Of a DNA stretch of 64,000 bases, positions 43,281 to 52,853 are shown in pieces. Source of the DNA: Streptomyces sp. V2I9 (GTDB taxonomy: Bacteria > Actinomycetota > Actinomycetes > Streptomycetales > Streptomycetaceae); contig NZ_JAUSZJ010000002.1 in NCBI RefSeq assembly GCF_030817475.1, positions 2,383,501 to 2,447,500 of the forward strand, written 5' to 3'. The position numbers and the translations under genes are program-made. Below the pieces are notes generated by a model. The model was not told where the DNA came from and did not search any database. It saw only the letters and a list, made by a program, of their open reading frames with translations. How positions within the stretch are numbered: the first letter of the stretch is position 1; each line of letters opens with the position of its first letter.

Positions 43281-46088
43281 CTACTTCTTGCGACGGCGGC
43301 CGCCGCCACCGCTCTTCTGCGCCTTGCGGCGCTCCGCACGCGTCATGCCGTCGGCGGACCGGGTGGCGCCGGTGGCCTCGTCGCTGGCGAAGTCGCCCTC
43401 GACGACACCGCCCTCGCCGTCCACCGTGGGGGCGGAGAAGTGGAGCCGGTCCGGCCGCTGCGGGGCCTCCAGGCCCTTGGCGCGGATCTGCGGGGTGGTC
43501 TCCTTCTCCAGCGAGGGACGCTCGGCGCCGTCCTGCACCGGAACCTCCTCGACCTGCTGCTCGACCTGGACCTCCAGGTTGAACAGGTAGCCGACGGACT
43601 CCTCCTTGATGCCCTCCATCATGGCGTTGAACATGTCGAAGCCCTCGCGCTGGTACTCGACCAGCGGGTCCTTCTGGGCCATGGCCCGCAGGCCGATGCC
43701 CTCCTGGAGGTAGTCCATCTCGTAGAGGTGCTCGCGCCACTTGCGGTCGAGCACCGAGAGGACGACGCGTCGCTCCAGCTCACGCATGATGTCGGAGCCG
43801 AGGGTGTTCTCGCGCTCCTGGTACTGCTCGTGGATGTCGCTCTTGATCGACTCGGCGATGAAGTCGGCGGTGACGCCCGCCAGGTCTCCGGCCGCCTCCT
43901 CCAGCTCCTCGACGGTGACCTTCACCGGGTAGAGCTGCTTGAAGGCGCCCCACAGCCGGTCCAGGTCCCACTCCTCGGCGAAGCCCTCGGCGGTCTCCTG
44001 CCGGATGTAGTCGTCGATCGTGTCGTCCATGAAGTGCCGGATCTGGTCCTGGAGGTCCTCGCCCTCCAGGACGCGGCGGCGCTCACCGTAGATGACCTCA
44101 CGCTGCCGGTTGAGCACCTCGTCGTACTTGAGGACGTTCTTGCGCGTCTCGAAGTTCTGCTGCTCGACCTGCGACTGGGCGGAGGCGATGGCACGGGTGA
44201 CCATCTTGTTCTCGATCGGGACGTCGTCCGGGACGTTCGCCATCGACATGACGCGCTCGACCATCTGGGCCTTGAACAGGCGCATCAGGTCGTCGCCCAG
44301 CGAGAGGTAGAAGCGGGACTCGCCCGGGTCACCCTGGCGGCCGGAGCGACCGCGCAGCTGGTTGTCGATACGGCGCGACTCGTGGCGCTCGGTGCCCAGC
44401 ACGTAGAGCCCGCCGAGGTTCTTGACCTCTTCGAACTCCGCCTTCACGGCCTGCTCGGCCGCCTCCAGCGCGGCGGGCAGCGCGGCCGCCCACTCCTCGA
44501 CGTTCTCCACCGGGTCGAGGCCGCGCTGGCGCAGCTCCGCCTCGGCGAGGTCGTCGGGGTTTCCGCCGAGCTTGATGTCGGTGCCTCGGCCGGCCATGTT
44601 CGTCGCCACGGTGACCGCGCCCTTGCGGCCCGCCTGGGCGACGATCGTCGCCTCCCGGTCGTGCTGCTTGGCGTTGAGGACCTCGTGCTGGACACCGCGC
44701 TTGGAGAGCTGCTGCGAGAGGTACTCGGACTTCTCGACCGAGGTGGTGCCGACCAGGATCGGCTGGCCCTTCTCGTGCTTCTCCGCGATGTCGTCGACGA
44801 CCGCGGCGAACTTGGCGACCTCGGTGCGGTAGATCAGGTCCGACTGGTCGGCGCGGACCATCGGCCGGTTCGTCGGGATCGGCACCACGCCGAGCTTGTA
44901 GATCTGGTGGAACTCGGCGGCCTCGGTCATCGCCGTACCGGTCATGCCGGAGAGCTTGTCGTAGAGGCGGAAGAAGTTCTGCAGGGTGATCGTGGCGAGC
45001 GTCTGGTTCTCGTCCTTGATGTCCACCCCTTCCTTCGCCTCGATCGCCTGGTGCATGCCCTCGTTGTAGCGGCGGCCGGCGAGGATACGGCCGGTGTGCT
45101 CGTCGACGATCATGACTTCGCCGTCGATGACGACGTAGTCCTTGTCCTTCTTGAACAGTTCCTTCGCCTTGATGGCGTTGTTCAGGTAGCCGACGAGCGG
45201 GGTGTTGACCGACTCGTAGAGGTTGTCGATGCCGAGCCAGTCCTCGACCTTGGCGACGCCGGACTCGTGGATGGCCACGGTCCGCTTCTTCTCGTCGACC
45301 TCGTAGTCGCCGGTCTCCTCGATGCCCTTGAGCTGGTTGCCCGCCTCGCCCTTGGTGAGCCGGGTGACCAGCTTGGCGAAGTCGCCGTACCACTTGGTCG
45401 CCTGGTCGGCCGGGCCGGAGATGATCAGCGGCGTACGGGCCTCGTCGACGAGGATCGAGTCGACCTCGTCGACCACGGCGAAGTTGTGGCCGCGCTGGAC
45501 GAGCTCGTCCTTCGACCACGCCATGTTGTCGCGGAGGTAGTCGAAGCCGAACTCGTTGTTCGTGCCGTACGTGATGTCGCAGGCGTACTGCTCACGGCGC
45601 TGGGCCGGGGTCATGTTGGCGACGATGCAGCCGACGCTCAGGCCGAGGAACTTGTGGACCCGGCCCATGAGCTCGGAGTCGCGCTCGGCGAGGTAGTCGT
45701 TGACCGTGATCAGGTGCACGCCCTTGCCGGAGAGCGCGTTCAGATACGCGGGGAGGGTGCCGACGAGGGTCTTGCCCTCACCGGTCTTCATCTCGGCCAC
45801 GTAGCCGAGGTGCAGGGCCGCTCCGCCCATCATCTGTACGTCGTAGTGGCGCTGTCCGAGAACGCGCTTGGCGGCCTCCCGGACCGTGGCGAACGCTTCG
45901 GGAAGCAGGTCGTCCAGGCTCTCGCCGTCCGCGTACCGTTCCTTGTACTCGTCGGTGAGCGCCCGCAGCTCGGCGTCGGAGAGGTTGACGAAGTCCTCTT
46001 CGATGGAGCTGACCTGGTCCGCGATGCGGTGCAGTTTGCGCAGGATCTTGCCTTCGCCTGCACGCATGAGCTTGTTGAAGACGGACAC
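43281..46088 (-). CDS. secA: Preprotein translocase ATPase SecA
   Basis: 935 aa motor of the Sec export pathway. Walker A MKTGEGKT is near residue 100, the DEAD-type motif [17 protein letters not shown] (cited in part) at about 200, the preprotein-binding and linker regions follow, and [12 protein letters not shown] and [13 protein letters not shown] are the second helicase motifs. The tail ends in Gly/Arg/Lys and lacks the Cys-rich zinc-binding domain of the E. coli protein, as in many actinobacteria. The GTG at 46088 has AAGGAG 10 nt upstream; the open frame extending to 46919 is antisense artefact. Confidence 0.98.
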   Translation of the reverse strand: MSVFNKLMRAGEGKILRKLHRIADQVSSIEEDFVNLSDAELRALTDEYKERYADGESLDDLLPEAFATVREAAKRVLGQRHYDVQMMGGAALHLGYVAEMKTGEGKTLVGTLPAYLNALSGKGVHLITVNDYLAERDSELMGRVHKFLGLSVGCIVANMTPAQRREQYACDITYGTNNEFGFDYLRDNMAWSKDELVQRGHNFAVVDEVDSILVDEARTPLIISGPADQATKWYGDFAKLVTRLTKGEAGNQLKGIEETGDYEVDEKKRTVAIHESGVAKVEDWLGIDNLYESVNTPLVGYLNNAIKAKELFKKDKDYVVIDGEVMIVDEHTGRILAGRRYNEGMHQAIEAKEGVDIKDENQTLATITLQNFFRLYDKLSGMTGTAMTEAAEFHQIYKLGVVPIPTNRPMVRADQSDLIYRTEVAKFAAVVDDIAEKHEKGQPILVGTTSVEKSEYLSQQLSKRGVQHEVLNAKQHDREATIVAQAGRKGAVTVATNMAGRGTDIKLGGNPDDLAEAELRQRGLDPVENVEEWAAALPAALEAAEQAVKAEFEEVKNLGGLYVLGTERHESRRIDNQLRGRSGRQGDPGESRFYLSLGDDLMRLFKAQMVERVMSMANVPDDVPIENKMVTRAIASAQSQVEQQNFETRKNVLKYDEVLNRQREVIYGERRRVLEGEDLQDQIRHFMDDTIDDYIRQETAEGFAEEWDLDRLWGAFKQLYPVKVTVEELEEAAGDLAGVTADFIAESIKSDIHEQYQERENTLGSDIMRELERRVVLSVLDRKWREHLYEMDYLQEGIGLRAMAQKDPLVEYQREGFDMFNAMMEGIKEESVGYLFNLEVQVEQQVEEVPVQDGAERPSLEKETTPQIRAKGLEAPQRPDRLHFSAPTVDGEGGVVEGDFASDEATGATRSADGMTRAERRKAQKSGGGGRRRKK

Positions 46089-46328
46089 TGAGGCTGGTCT
46101 CCTTGCCGGTCGGGCCTGGCACTGGGTCGTGTGATGGACTCTGGCGCGGGCACGGCAGGTGGGCCCCACCGCAACGGCCATCGTAAGCGAGGACACCACC
46201 GCGTCGGGAGGGCTGCCGTCGCGTGGACCTCGCCGCCCCCTTTCAGGACAACGGTCCGGACGCGTGGAAGGTGCCGGGAAGCCCGAAAAGTGCTCGCACC
46301 GCCACAGCTGTCTCACGAGAATCGGTCC

Positions 46329-46916
46329 ATGGAGCCGATCACCCTCACCACGGAACGCCTGCTGCTGCGGCCCTTCGGACCGCAGGACACCTTCCCGGTG
46401 CACGCCGCCTGCCAGGACCCGGACATCCAGCGCTGGACGGTGATCCCCTCCCCCTACCGGCTCACCGACGCGGAACTCTTCACCACACGGCTCGCCCCGG
46501 CGGGCTGGCGGGACGACTCCTCCTACGGCTTCGCCCTGGCCCTGCGGGAGACCGGGGCGCTCGTCGGCGCGCTCGGCATCGACCGCCGCACCCGGCCGGG
46601 GACGTACGAGGTGGGCTACTGGTCCGCCAAGGAGCACCGCGGCCGCGGCTACGTCACCGAGGCGGTGCTCGCCTCCGCCCGCTGGGCCTTCACCTCGCTC
46701 GGGGCGGAGCGGCTGGAGTGGCGGGCCGAGGTCGGCAACGCGGCCTCGCGGGCCGTCGCCCTGCGGGCGGGGTTCCGGCTGGAGGGCGAGCAGCGGTCCG
46801 GGCTGCTCAACAAGGGCATACGGCGCGATGCCTGGACGGGAGCCCTGATCCCGTCCGACCTGGGGCTGGCGGGCCCGCATCCGTACCTCCCCGGATCGCG
46901 GGCCGGGGCCCCGTGA
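46329..46916 (+). CDS. GNAT family N-acetyltransferase (RimJ/RimL-like)
   Basis: 195 aa. [13 protein letters not shown] begins the GNAT fold, [20 protein letters not shown] gives the acetyl-CoA binding Q/RxxGxG/A-type signature (cited in part, residues about 92-111), and [21 protein letters not shown] is the usual C-terminal strand-helix. This subgroup acetylates ribosomal-protein N-termini or small amines. The ATG lies 240 bp from the divergent secA start. Substrate unknown. Confidence 0.88.
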   Translation: MEPITLTTERLLLRPFGPQDTFPVHAACQDPDIQRWTVIPSPYRLTDAELFTTRLAPAGWRDDSSYGFALALRETGALVGALGIDRRTRPGTYEVGYWSAKEHRGRGYVTEAVLASARWAFTSLGAERLEWRAEVGNAASRAVALRAGFRLEGEQRSGLLNKGIRRDAWTGALIPSDLGLAGPHPYLPGSRAGAP

Positions 46917-46981
46917 CACCGGGAACTCGGGGGCGGAATCCGGGGGCCGGGCTGTCAGTGGCGGCGTCTAGGGTTCGACGT

Positions 46982-48169
46982 ATGACGCCTGTGCCTCCTC
47001 CCGCAGTCGAACTCTCCGCCGACCAGGCCCGCCGCATCGCGCTGCGCGCCCAGGGTTTCCTGGGAGCCCCGGACCGCCGGGCGGGGGTGCCGGGGGTGCT
47101 GCGCCACCTCGGCGCGGTCCAGCTGGACACGATCTCGGTGCTGGCCCGCTCGCACGAGCTGGTTCCGTACGCCCGGCTCGGCGCGGTGGGCCGCCGGACG
47201 GTGGAGGATGCCTACTGGTCGGGCGGCCGCACCTTCGAGTACTGGTCGCACGCCGCGTGCATCCTGCCCGTGGAGGAGTGGCCGCACTTCGCGTTCCGCC
47301 GCCGCGCCTACCGCTCCCGTCCGCACTGGGGCCACGACCTGCCCGACGGCGTGTACGACACGGTCATCGAACAGCTGCGTGACGAGGGCCCCCTGACGGC
47401 GACCGAGCTGGGCGGCGCGAAGAACGGCGGCGAGTGGTGGGACTGGTCGGCGTCCAAGGTCGCCGTCGAACGGGCCCTGATGTACGGCGAGGTGGTCTGC
47501 ACCGAGCGGCGCGGCTGGAAGCGGGTGTACGACCTGGCCGAGCGGGCCATTCCGGACTCCCTGCTGCACGACGACCTGAGCGACGCCGAGTGCCGGCGGC
47601 GGCTGGTCGCCCTGGCGGGCACGTCCCTGGGCGTCGGCACCCGTGGCGACATCGCGGACTACCACCGGCTGAAGGGCGAGGAGTTCGACGCGGTGGTGGC
47701 GGACTCCGGGCTGGTGCCGGTCGTGGTGGAGGGCTGGGGAAAGCCCGCCTGGGCGGATCCGGAGGCGCTGGCGAAGGAGGTGCGCGGACGCCACCGTACG
47801 ACGCTGCTGTCCCCGTTCGACTCCCTGATCTGGGAGCGGGCGCGTACGGAGCGGATCTTCGGCTTCACGCACCGGCTGGAGGCGTACGTGCCCAAGCAGA
47901 AGCGGATCCACGGGTACTTCGCGATGCCGCTGCTGGCGGGCGGGAAGCTCCAGGGCCGGGTGGATCCGGCGCGCGAGGGCAGCACACTGGTCGCCAAGCA
48001 GGCGTCCCTGGCGGGCCCGAAGGCGGTGGCCCCGATGGCCGAGGCACTGGTGGAGGCCGCGTCCTGGGTGGGCTGCACGGACATCCGGGTCGACCGGGTG
48101 GATGCCCCGGAGTTGCGCGAGCCGCTCAGGACGGAGATCGGTCACGCGCTCCAGCGCGCCCACCGCTGA
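46982..48169 (+). CDS. YcaQ-like winged-helix DNA glycosylase family protein
   Basis: 395 aa. Repeated winged-helix modules of the HTH_42/YcaQ family, whose enzymes unhook DNA interstrand crosslinks. The QxD signature is present as AVQLDTISV at about residue 43, and SHAACILP, LLSPFDSLIWERARTERIFGF (cited in part) and GYFAMPLLAGGKLQGRVD are family hallmarks. The length fits. ATG start; 65 bp past the acetyltransferase gene, so possibly the same transcript. DNA crosslink repair is the likely role by family. Confidence 0.88.
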   Translation: MTPVPPPAVELSADQARRIALRAQGFLGAPDRRAGVPGVLRHLGAVQLDTISVLARSHELVPYARLGAVGRRTVEDAYWSGGRTFEYWSHAACILPVEEWPHFAFRRRAYRSRPHWGHDLPDGVYDTVIEQLRDEGPLTATELGGAKNGGEWWDWSASKVAVERALMYGEVVCTERRGWKRVYDLAERAIPDSLLHDDLSDAECRRRLVALAGTSLGVGTRGDIADYHRLKGEEFDAVVADSGLVPVVVEGWGKPAWADPEALAKEVRGRHRTTLLSPFDSLIWERARTERIFGFTHRLEAYVPKQKRIHGYFAMPLLAGGKLQGRVDPAREGSTLVAKQASLAGPKAVAPMAEALVEAASWVGCTDIRVDRVDAPELREPLRTEIGHALQRAHR

Positions 48170-48176
48170 CCGGCCG

Positions 48177-48932
48177 CTACCTGATCTCCAGGATCTTCTC
48201 GCGCATGGCATAGACCACTGCTTCCATCCGGGAGTGCAGCTGTAGTTTCTCCAGGATATTGCGGACGTGGTTCTTCACCGTGTTCTCGGAAATGAACAAC
48301 TCCTTGGCGATATCGCGGTTGTTCATGCCGGTCGCCACGAGTTTCAGCACTTCCAGCTCGCGCTCGGTGAGCCGGGGCGCCGGAACGAGCCGTCGTTCGT
48401 CGGTGCGTTGGATCATCGATTTGAACTCGGTGAGCAACTTGGAGGCCATGGAGGGGCTGATCTGGGACTGCCCGTCGGCCACGGCGCGAATAGCGGTGGC
48501 GACCTCGTCGGTGGAGATCTCCTTGAGGAGGTATCCGGTCGCGCCCGCCTTGATCGCCTCGTAGAGATCGGCTTCCTCGTCGCTGATCGTCAGCATGATG
48601 ATCTTCGCGCTGGGTGCCACCTCCTTGATGGCGGTGCAGGCCTCGATGCCGCCGCGCTTGGGCATGCGCACGTCCATCAGGACGATGTCGGGCAGCAGGT
48701 CGGCCGCCTTGTCGACGGCTTCGGAGCCGTCCCCCGCCTCACCGACGACCTGGATGTCCTCCTCCTGGGCGAGGACGATCTCCAGCCCCCTGCGGAAGAG
48801 CGCGTGGTCGTCGACCACCAGGACCCTGATGGGCTCCTTGCGCGAAGCGCCGTCCGCGTCCGCTCCGGCATACGCACCGGTGTCGGCGTCGGAGTCGTTC
48901 GCGCCGCACACGGGCCCGAAGGTGTCCGCCAT
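48177..48932 (-). CDS. LuxR/NarL-type response regulator (no adjacent kinase)
   Basis: 251 aa. A 35-residue leader precedes a receiver domain with acidic pair Asp41-Asp42, phosphorylation site Asp87 (LMDVRMP) and switch Thr (MLTIS). The C-terminal LuxR HTH ([21 protein letters not shown], cited in part; [12 protein letters not shown]) binds DNA at about 180-235. No sensor kinase gene is nearby, so it is an orphan regulator here. The ATG has GGGGAGGA 3 nt upstream; the longer frame to 49133 is not convincing. It sits on the same strand after hpf. Confidence 0.93.
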   Translation of the reverse strand: MADTFGPVCGANDSDADTGAYAGADADGASRKEPIRVLVVDDHALFRRGLEIVLAQEEDIQVVGEAGDGSEAVDKAADLLPDIVLMDVRMPKRGGIEACTAIKEVAPSAKIIMLTISDEEADLYEAIKAGATGYLLKEISTDEVATAIRAVADGQSQISPSMASKLLTEFKSMIQRTDERRLVPAPRLTERELEVLKLVATGMNNRDIAKELFISENTVKNHVRNILEKLQLHSRMEAVVYAMREKILEIR

Positions 48933-49061
48933 CGTTCCTCCCCCTGAAGGCCACGGCCTGAAGTGTCGGTCGTTCGCCAACGGCACTTCGCAGTACACCG
49001 ATTGGCTCGGGCGGCCATGATTCCATGCCCGGCCCCCGGAACGGTGGCACTGCGCCCGTGC

Positions 49062-49104
49062 GGGGGCGCCCCCGATGGCGTGAAATCGCCACGGGGACGC
49101 CCCC
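49062..49104 (-). terminator. Intrinsic terminator of hpf
   Basis: A long imperfect GC stem (about 18 bp, arms 49062-49080 and 49087-49104) with a TGAAAT loop follows the hpf stop by 13 bp. Confidence 0.7.
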
Positions 49105-49116
49105 GACGATCGGGTC

Positions 49117-49806
49117 TCAGCCTCCGAGCGCACCGCCCGCGCCGCCGGCCTCGTCCGCGGCGAGCGGGTCGGTCCTCAGGTGGATGACGCCGTAGTCGTA
49201 CGCGTGTCGCCGGTAGACGACGCTGGGCTCCTTGGTCTCGGAATCGACGAACAAGTAGAAGTCGTGACCGACCAGTTCCATCTCGTAGAGCGCCTGGTCG
49301 AGCGACATGGGTGCGGCGGTGTGGGTCTTCTCGCGCATCACGAGCGGCCCTTCGCCCTGCACTTCGAGCGAGCCGATCTTCGTGGTGGGGACGGGCGCCG
49401 ACGACTGGTCGCCGACCAGCTCACCGTCCTCGTCGAACGAAGCGACGCCGGGGACCACGTCCCCGACCTCCGCGGCCGTCAGACGGCCGTTGCCGCGGCG
49501 GCTGTAACGCTTGTCGTGCTGCTTGCGCAGCCGGGCCTCCAGCTTTCCGGTGGCCAGGTCGAGCGCTGCGTAAGGGTCGCCCGCCGCCGCCTCCGCCCGG
49601 ATGACCGGCCCCCGCGAGCGAAGCGTGATCTCCACCCGGTCGGAACGGTCGGCCTGACGGGGATTCGGCTCCTTGGACACCTCGACGTCGAGGCTGATCA
49701 CCTTGCCGTCGAACTTCTGGATCTTGTCCAGCTTCAGCTTCTCGGCCACGTGCTTGCGGAACCGCTCGGGCACCTCGGTCTTGCGGCCCTTGACGACGAT
49801 GTCCAC
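49117..49806 (-). CDS. hpf: Long-form ribosome hibernation promoting factor
   Basis: 229 aa, the long HPF type that pairs 70S ribosomes into inactive 100S dimers and protects them in stationary phase. The N-terminal S30AE/YfiA domain ([20 protein letters not shown], cited in part; [18 protein letters not shown]) is joined by a linker to the C-terminal dimerisation domain [21 protein letters not shown] (cited in part) and ends Gly/Ala-rich. GTG start. Its promoter should lie in the 325-bp upstream gap, but I could not pick one out. Confidence 0.95.
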   Translation of the reverse strand: MDIVVKGRKTEVPERFRKHVAEKLKLDKIQKFDGKVISLDVEVSKEPNPRQADRSDRVEITLRSRGPVIRAEAAAGDPYAALDLATGKLEARLRKQHDKRYSRRGNGRLTAAEVGDVVPGVASFDEDGELVGDQSSAPVPTTKIGSLEVQGEGPLVMREKTHTAAPMSLDQALYEMELVGHDFYLFVDSETKEPSVVYRRHAYDYGVIHLRTDPLAADEAGGAGGALGG

Positions 49807-50131
49807 GCAGAACTCCGTTCCCGGATCGCCCCGCTCAGCGGCGGAGCATCTCCCTTTTGCACCAGGCCCCGGAGATCACCAGGGCCTCGGACTCGGTGGC
49901 TTTCGCCTCCTCCTCCCCCGTCGGAAGGATGTCGACCCCACCGACTCGTGCGCTTCTCCTACGGTGAGTTACCTGCCCGAAACCTCTTGGTGCATTCGTC
50001 GAGGTCCGGCATTCACCGTTCCTCTCCTCCGAACATAGCCTGCACAGCCGGGTCTCGGCACCCGCTACCGGCACGTACCTCCGTTCAGGGGGAAACGCCC
50101 TCTCTTCACCTGCAACGTCGCGGGTTCCCGG
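49807..50131. other. Intergenic region upstream of hpf
   Basis: 325 bp, no supported gene, between the comF-like stop and the hpf start. It likely holds the stationary-phase hpf promoter, but no sigma-factor motif is clear by eye. Confidence 0.5.
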
Positions 50132-50890
50132 TCAGTTCCGGTTTATTTCGAAGGCGGATGGAGAGGCCGCGACGACCGCTGCCCGGCACCCTTCCCGCAC
50201 GGAGGGCTCCCGGACCCCGTCGGCCGCCTCCCCGACGGCCCGTGCCGCCTCCGCCAAGGTCGATCCCGTCGTCAACAGATCGTCGACCAGGATCACCCGG
50301 CCGTGGTGGAACGGGCCGTGCCCGAGGGGTCCGTGCCGCAGGAGCCTCCGTCCCCCGGCCGTGAGCTCCAGCGCCCCGGCCAGATTCGCCCGCCGCTCAC
50401 GGGCCCGGAGGCCCGCCTGGTCGGCGACCGCACGCCGCTGCCGCAGCAGCGGAAGCACCTGGGCGGGCAGGCCGCCGCGCCTCAGCTCCCGCGCGGCGGC
50501 GGCGGCGATCCGGCGCACCGGATCATGACCGCGCGCCGCGGTCGAGGAACGCGCGGAGGGCACCGGTACCAGCAGCAGTGGCCCCGCGCCGCTCATCCGC
50601 CCCGCCCCGGCCCGTACGCCCCCCGCCAGCGCCTGCCCGAGCGCACCTGCCAGCCCGAGTGCGCCTCGCTCCTTGTGGGCCAGCAGAACCGCGCGTACGG
50701 CGTTCTCGTACGGGGCCGCCGCGTACACCGGCGGAAGGCCCGGAGGGCGGGGCGAGGGCCGGACCCGGCGGGGCGGACCGCCGTGCAGCGCGGTTCCACA
50801 GGCCGGGCACAGCTCGGTGCGCGGTCTGCCGCAGCCGGCGCAGGACACCGGCAGCAGCAGACCGGACAGCTCCCGCCACCCGTGCCGCAT
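50132..50890 (-). CDS. ComF-like phosphoribosyltransferase
   Basis: 252 aa. The N-terminus has a four-Cys zinc ribbon (CAGCGRPRTELCPACG, residues about 17-32), and the phosphoribosyltransferase signature VILVDDLLTTGSTL is near 210. The central LLVPVPSARSSTAARGHDPV matches the family. ComF proteins take part in DNA uptake in Bacillus; in actinobacteria the role is unclear. The ATG at 50890 was chosen over one 36 nt upstream. It lies after lpqB on the same strand with an 88-bp gap. Confidence 0.85.
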   Translation of the reverse strand: MRHGWRELSGLLLPVSCAGCGRPRTELCPACGTALHGGPPRRVRPSPRPPGLPPVYAAAPYENAVRAVLLAHKERGALGLAGALGQALAGGVRAGAGRMSGAGPLLLVPVPSARSSTAARGHDPVRRIAAAAARELRRGGLPAQVLPLLRQRRAVADQAGLRARERRANLAGALELTAGGRRLLRHGPLGHGPFHHGRVILVDDLLTTGSTLAEAARAVGEAADGVREPSVREGCRAAVVAASPSAFEINRN

Positions 50891-50978
50891 GGCCCCACTG
50901 TGCCGGGCGCGCCCGGACCGGGCCACCCCTGTGGAAACCCCCGGCCCGGCCCGCAGGGGACCGGCCGGCCGAACCCGG

Positions 50979-52853
50979 TCAGCCGGGATAGACCAGCGAC
51001 GTGCCCTGCTGGAGAACGGTCTGCCAGTTGTCCCCCGGCGAGAGCTTCACTATGCCGTCGCCGGCGGTCTCCGCCATCAGCGGAAGGAGCTCCTCGTCGG
51101 CCGCGGCGACCGACTGGACCTGGTTCACGCCGGGCAGCGCCCCGGAACCCGAGGTGGAGCCGTCCGCCTGTACGTAGCGCACCTGCTGGACGCCGCCCTC
51201 CTCCTTGCCGACCACCACCAGCCGGCTGCGCCCCGACCAGGAGATCGCGGTCACGTCCGTGAGCTGGGGCGCGGCCTGGCGCAGGTCCTCCACCGAGATC
51301 TCGGGGACCACGGAGGACCCCCGGCGCTCGACCCGGCCGATGTTGAGCGTCGTACGGCCGTCCTTCGTCAGCAGAAGCGCTATCCGCACTCCGTCGGCGG
51401 ACATCCTCAGCGCCTCGATCCGGGCGCCGTCGAGGCCCGGCACCCGGACCTGCTGCGGCTCGCCCGCCCCGCCGGCCAGCCGCAGCAGCCGGGGTCCTGC
51501 CGGATCGCGGTCGGCGACCCACAGGTCGCCGCGCCCGTCCCAGCTCGGCGGCGACAGCCGGTCGGCGGCCTTCTTCGCCGTGCTGGTGACCAGGGGCTCG
51601 GCCAGCTCGCCCTCCGCCTCCAGGGAGGACACGTACAGGCTCTGCCCCTGGGCGGAGACCGCGGCGGCCTGCTCCTCGTCGCGTGCCACCCCGACGGATC
51701 CCATCGGGACGGTGCCCGCACCCAGCGGTCCGGTCACCGGCTCGGGCGTTCCGGGGCCGTCGGTGGCGCCGAGGATCCGCTCCACCTGGCCCTTGTCGTT
51801 GATGAAGTACGGGCTGTCGGCCTCGTCCGAGCCGTTGTCGGCGGAGAAGGCCGCCGCGTCGTCGGCGTCGAGCGCGCAGAGCGAACCCTTCCCGCCCTCC
51901 AGCTCCACCCTCTCGACCCGCGCCGAGGTCAGGTCACGGAGCGTGTACAGCACCTGGGCGGCCATCATCCGGCAGGCGCTGCGGCCCGCTCGGTCGGCCT
52001 TCCCGTTGAGCCGCACCCTCAGGACGTTCTGATCGTCCGGGGCCAGTGCGGTGACGCCCTTGCGCAGGGCGGTCCCCTCCGGGAAGCGGGAGTCGACCAC
52101 GGGCCGCAGCCAGTCCGTGGGCCCGGCGAGCAGCGTACGGACGGTCTGGGCCGCGGTGTCCATCCGCGTGACGGGATCGGTACGGTTGCGTACGTAGACG
52201 GGGTCCGCGACCAGCGTGGACCGGCCGTTCGTGAGCCCGGCGGCGAAGAAGTACTTGTTCACCGAGCGGTAGAGCCGCTTGAAGTCGGACTGACCGAGGA
52301 CGAGGCCGTCCGGCACGACGTCGATGCGCCACTCCTGCTTCCCCTCCGCCACCTTCTCCTGCACCAGGTGCAGGGTCTGGGAGTAGTCGGTGGGAGCGAG
52401 GGGGCGGTACGAACTCTGCGCGTCGACCTCCGCCACCTTCTCACCGGTCAGCGTGTAGGTCGCTTCCTTGTCCTGGTTGGCCCGGTCGGCCCCGTCGTGG
52501 AGCAGAGGGCCGGTGCGGTTCGGCGCCTGGGCGAGCACCGTGGTGCCCCCGCCCGGCCGCCAGGTGCGCCGGGCGTCGGCGCTCAGATACTTCCGCGTGG
52601 TCGCGAACGCGGGGTCGTCGCTGGTCATCGACTCCAGGAACCCGTCGACGATCTCGGCGGGCGGCGCGCCTTCGCGGGGCGCCACCGCGTACACCTGCAC
52701 CTGGGAATCTCCGGGCTGCGAGGCGTCGACCGCCTTGACGTCCCCGCTCACCGGCATGGCGCCGCATCCTGCCAGTACGACGATGCCGCAGCCGAGCAGC
52801 GCGGAGATCCGCACCGCCCTTGCGCGGCCGCCCGGACGGCGGTCAGTACCCAC
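50979..52853 (-). CDS. lpqB: LpqB lipoprotein, partner of MtrAB
   Basis: 624 aa. Lipoprotein signal ends VVLAGCGAM with Cys30. A GerMN-type domain and a beta-propeller-like domain (VISWSGRSRLVVVG region and similar strands) follow, as in actinobacterial LpqB, which binds the MtrB sensor and modulates MtrA signalling. The GTG at 52853 is supported by AGGAGG 9 nt upstream and falls inside the mtrB end (11-nt overlap), giving translational coupling. An ATG at 52877 would lengthen the N-terminus without a ribosome-binding site. Confidence 0.94.
   Translation of the reverse strand: MGTDRRPGGRARAVRISALLGCGIVVLAGCGAMPVSGDVKAVDASQPGDSQVQVYAVAPREGAPPAEIVDGFLESMTSDDPAFATTRKYLSADARRTWRPGGGTTVLAQAPNRTGPLLHDGADRANQDKEATYTLTGEKVAEVDAQSSYRPLAPTDYSQTLHLVQEKVAEGKQEWRIDVVPDGLVLGQSDFKRLYRSVNKYFFAAGLTNGRSTLVADPVYVRNRTDPVTRMDTAAQTVRTLLAGPTDWLRPVVDSRFPEGTALRKGVTALAPDDQNVLRVRLNGKADRAGRSACRMMAAQVLYTLRDLTSARVERVELEGGKGSLCALDADDAAAFSADNGSDEADSPYFINDKGQVERILGATDGPGTPEPVTGPLGAGTVPMGSVGVARDEEQAAAVSAQGQSLYVSSLEAEGELAEPLVTSTAKKAADRLSPPSWDGRGDLWVADRDPAGPRLLRLAGGAGEPQQVRVPGLDGARIEALRMSADGVRIALLLTKDGRTTLNIGRVERRGSSVVPEISVEDLRQAAPQLTDVTAISWSGRSRLVVVGKEEGGVQQVRYVQADGSTSGSGALPGVNQVQSVAAADEELLPLMAETAGDGIVKLSPGDNWQTVLQQGTSLVYPG

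Noticed and set aside
46089..46919. N-terminal extension of SecA to position 46919
   Set aside because: It is antisense to the acetyltransferase gene, and the GTG at 46088 has a good ribosome-binding site and the family N-terminus.
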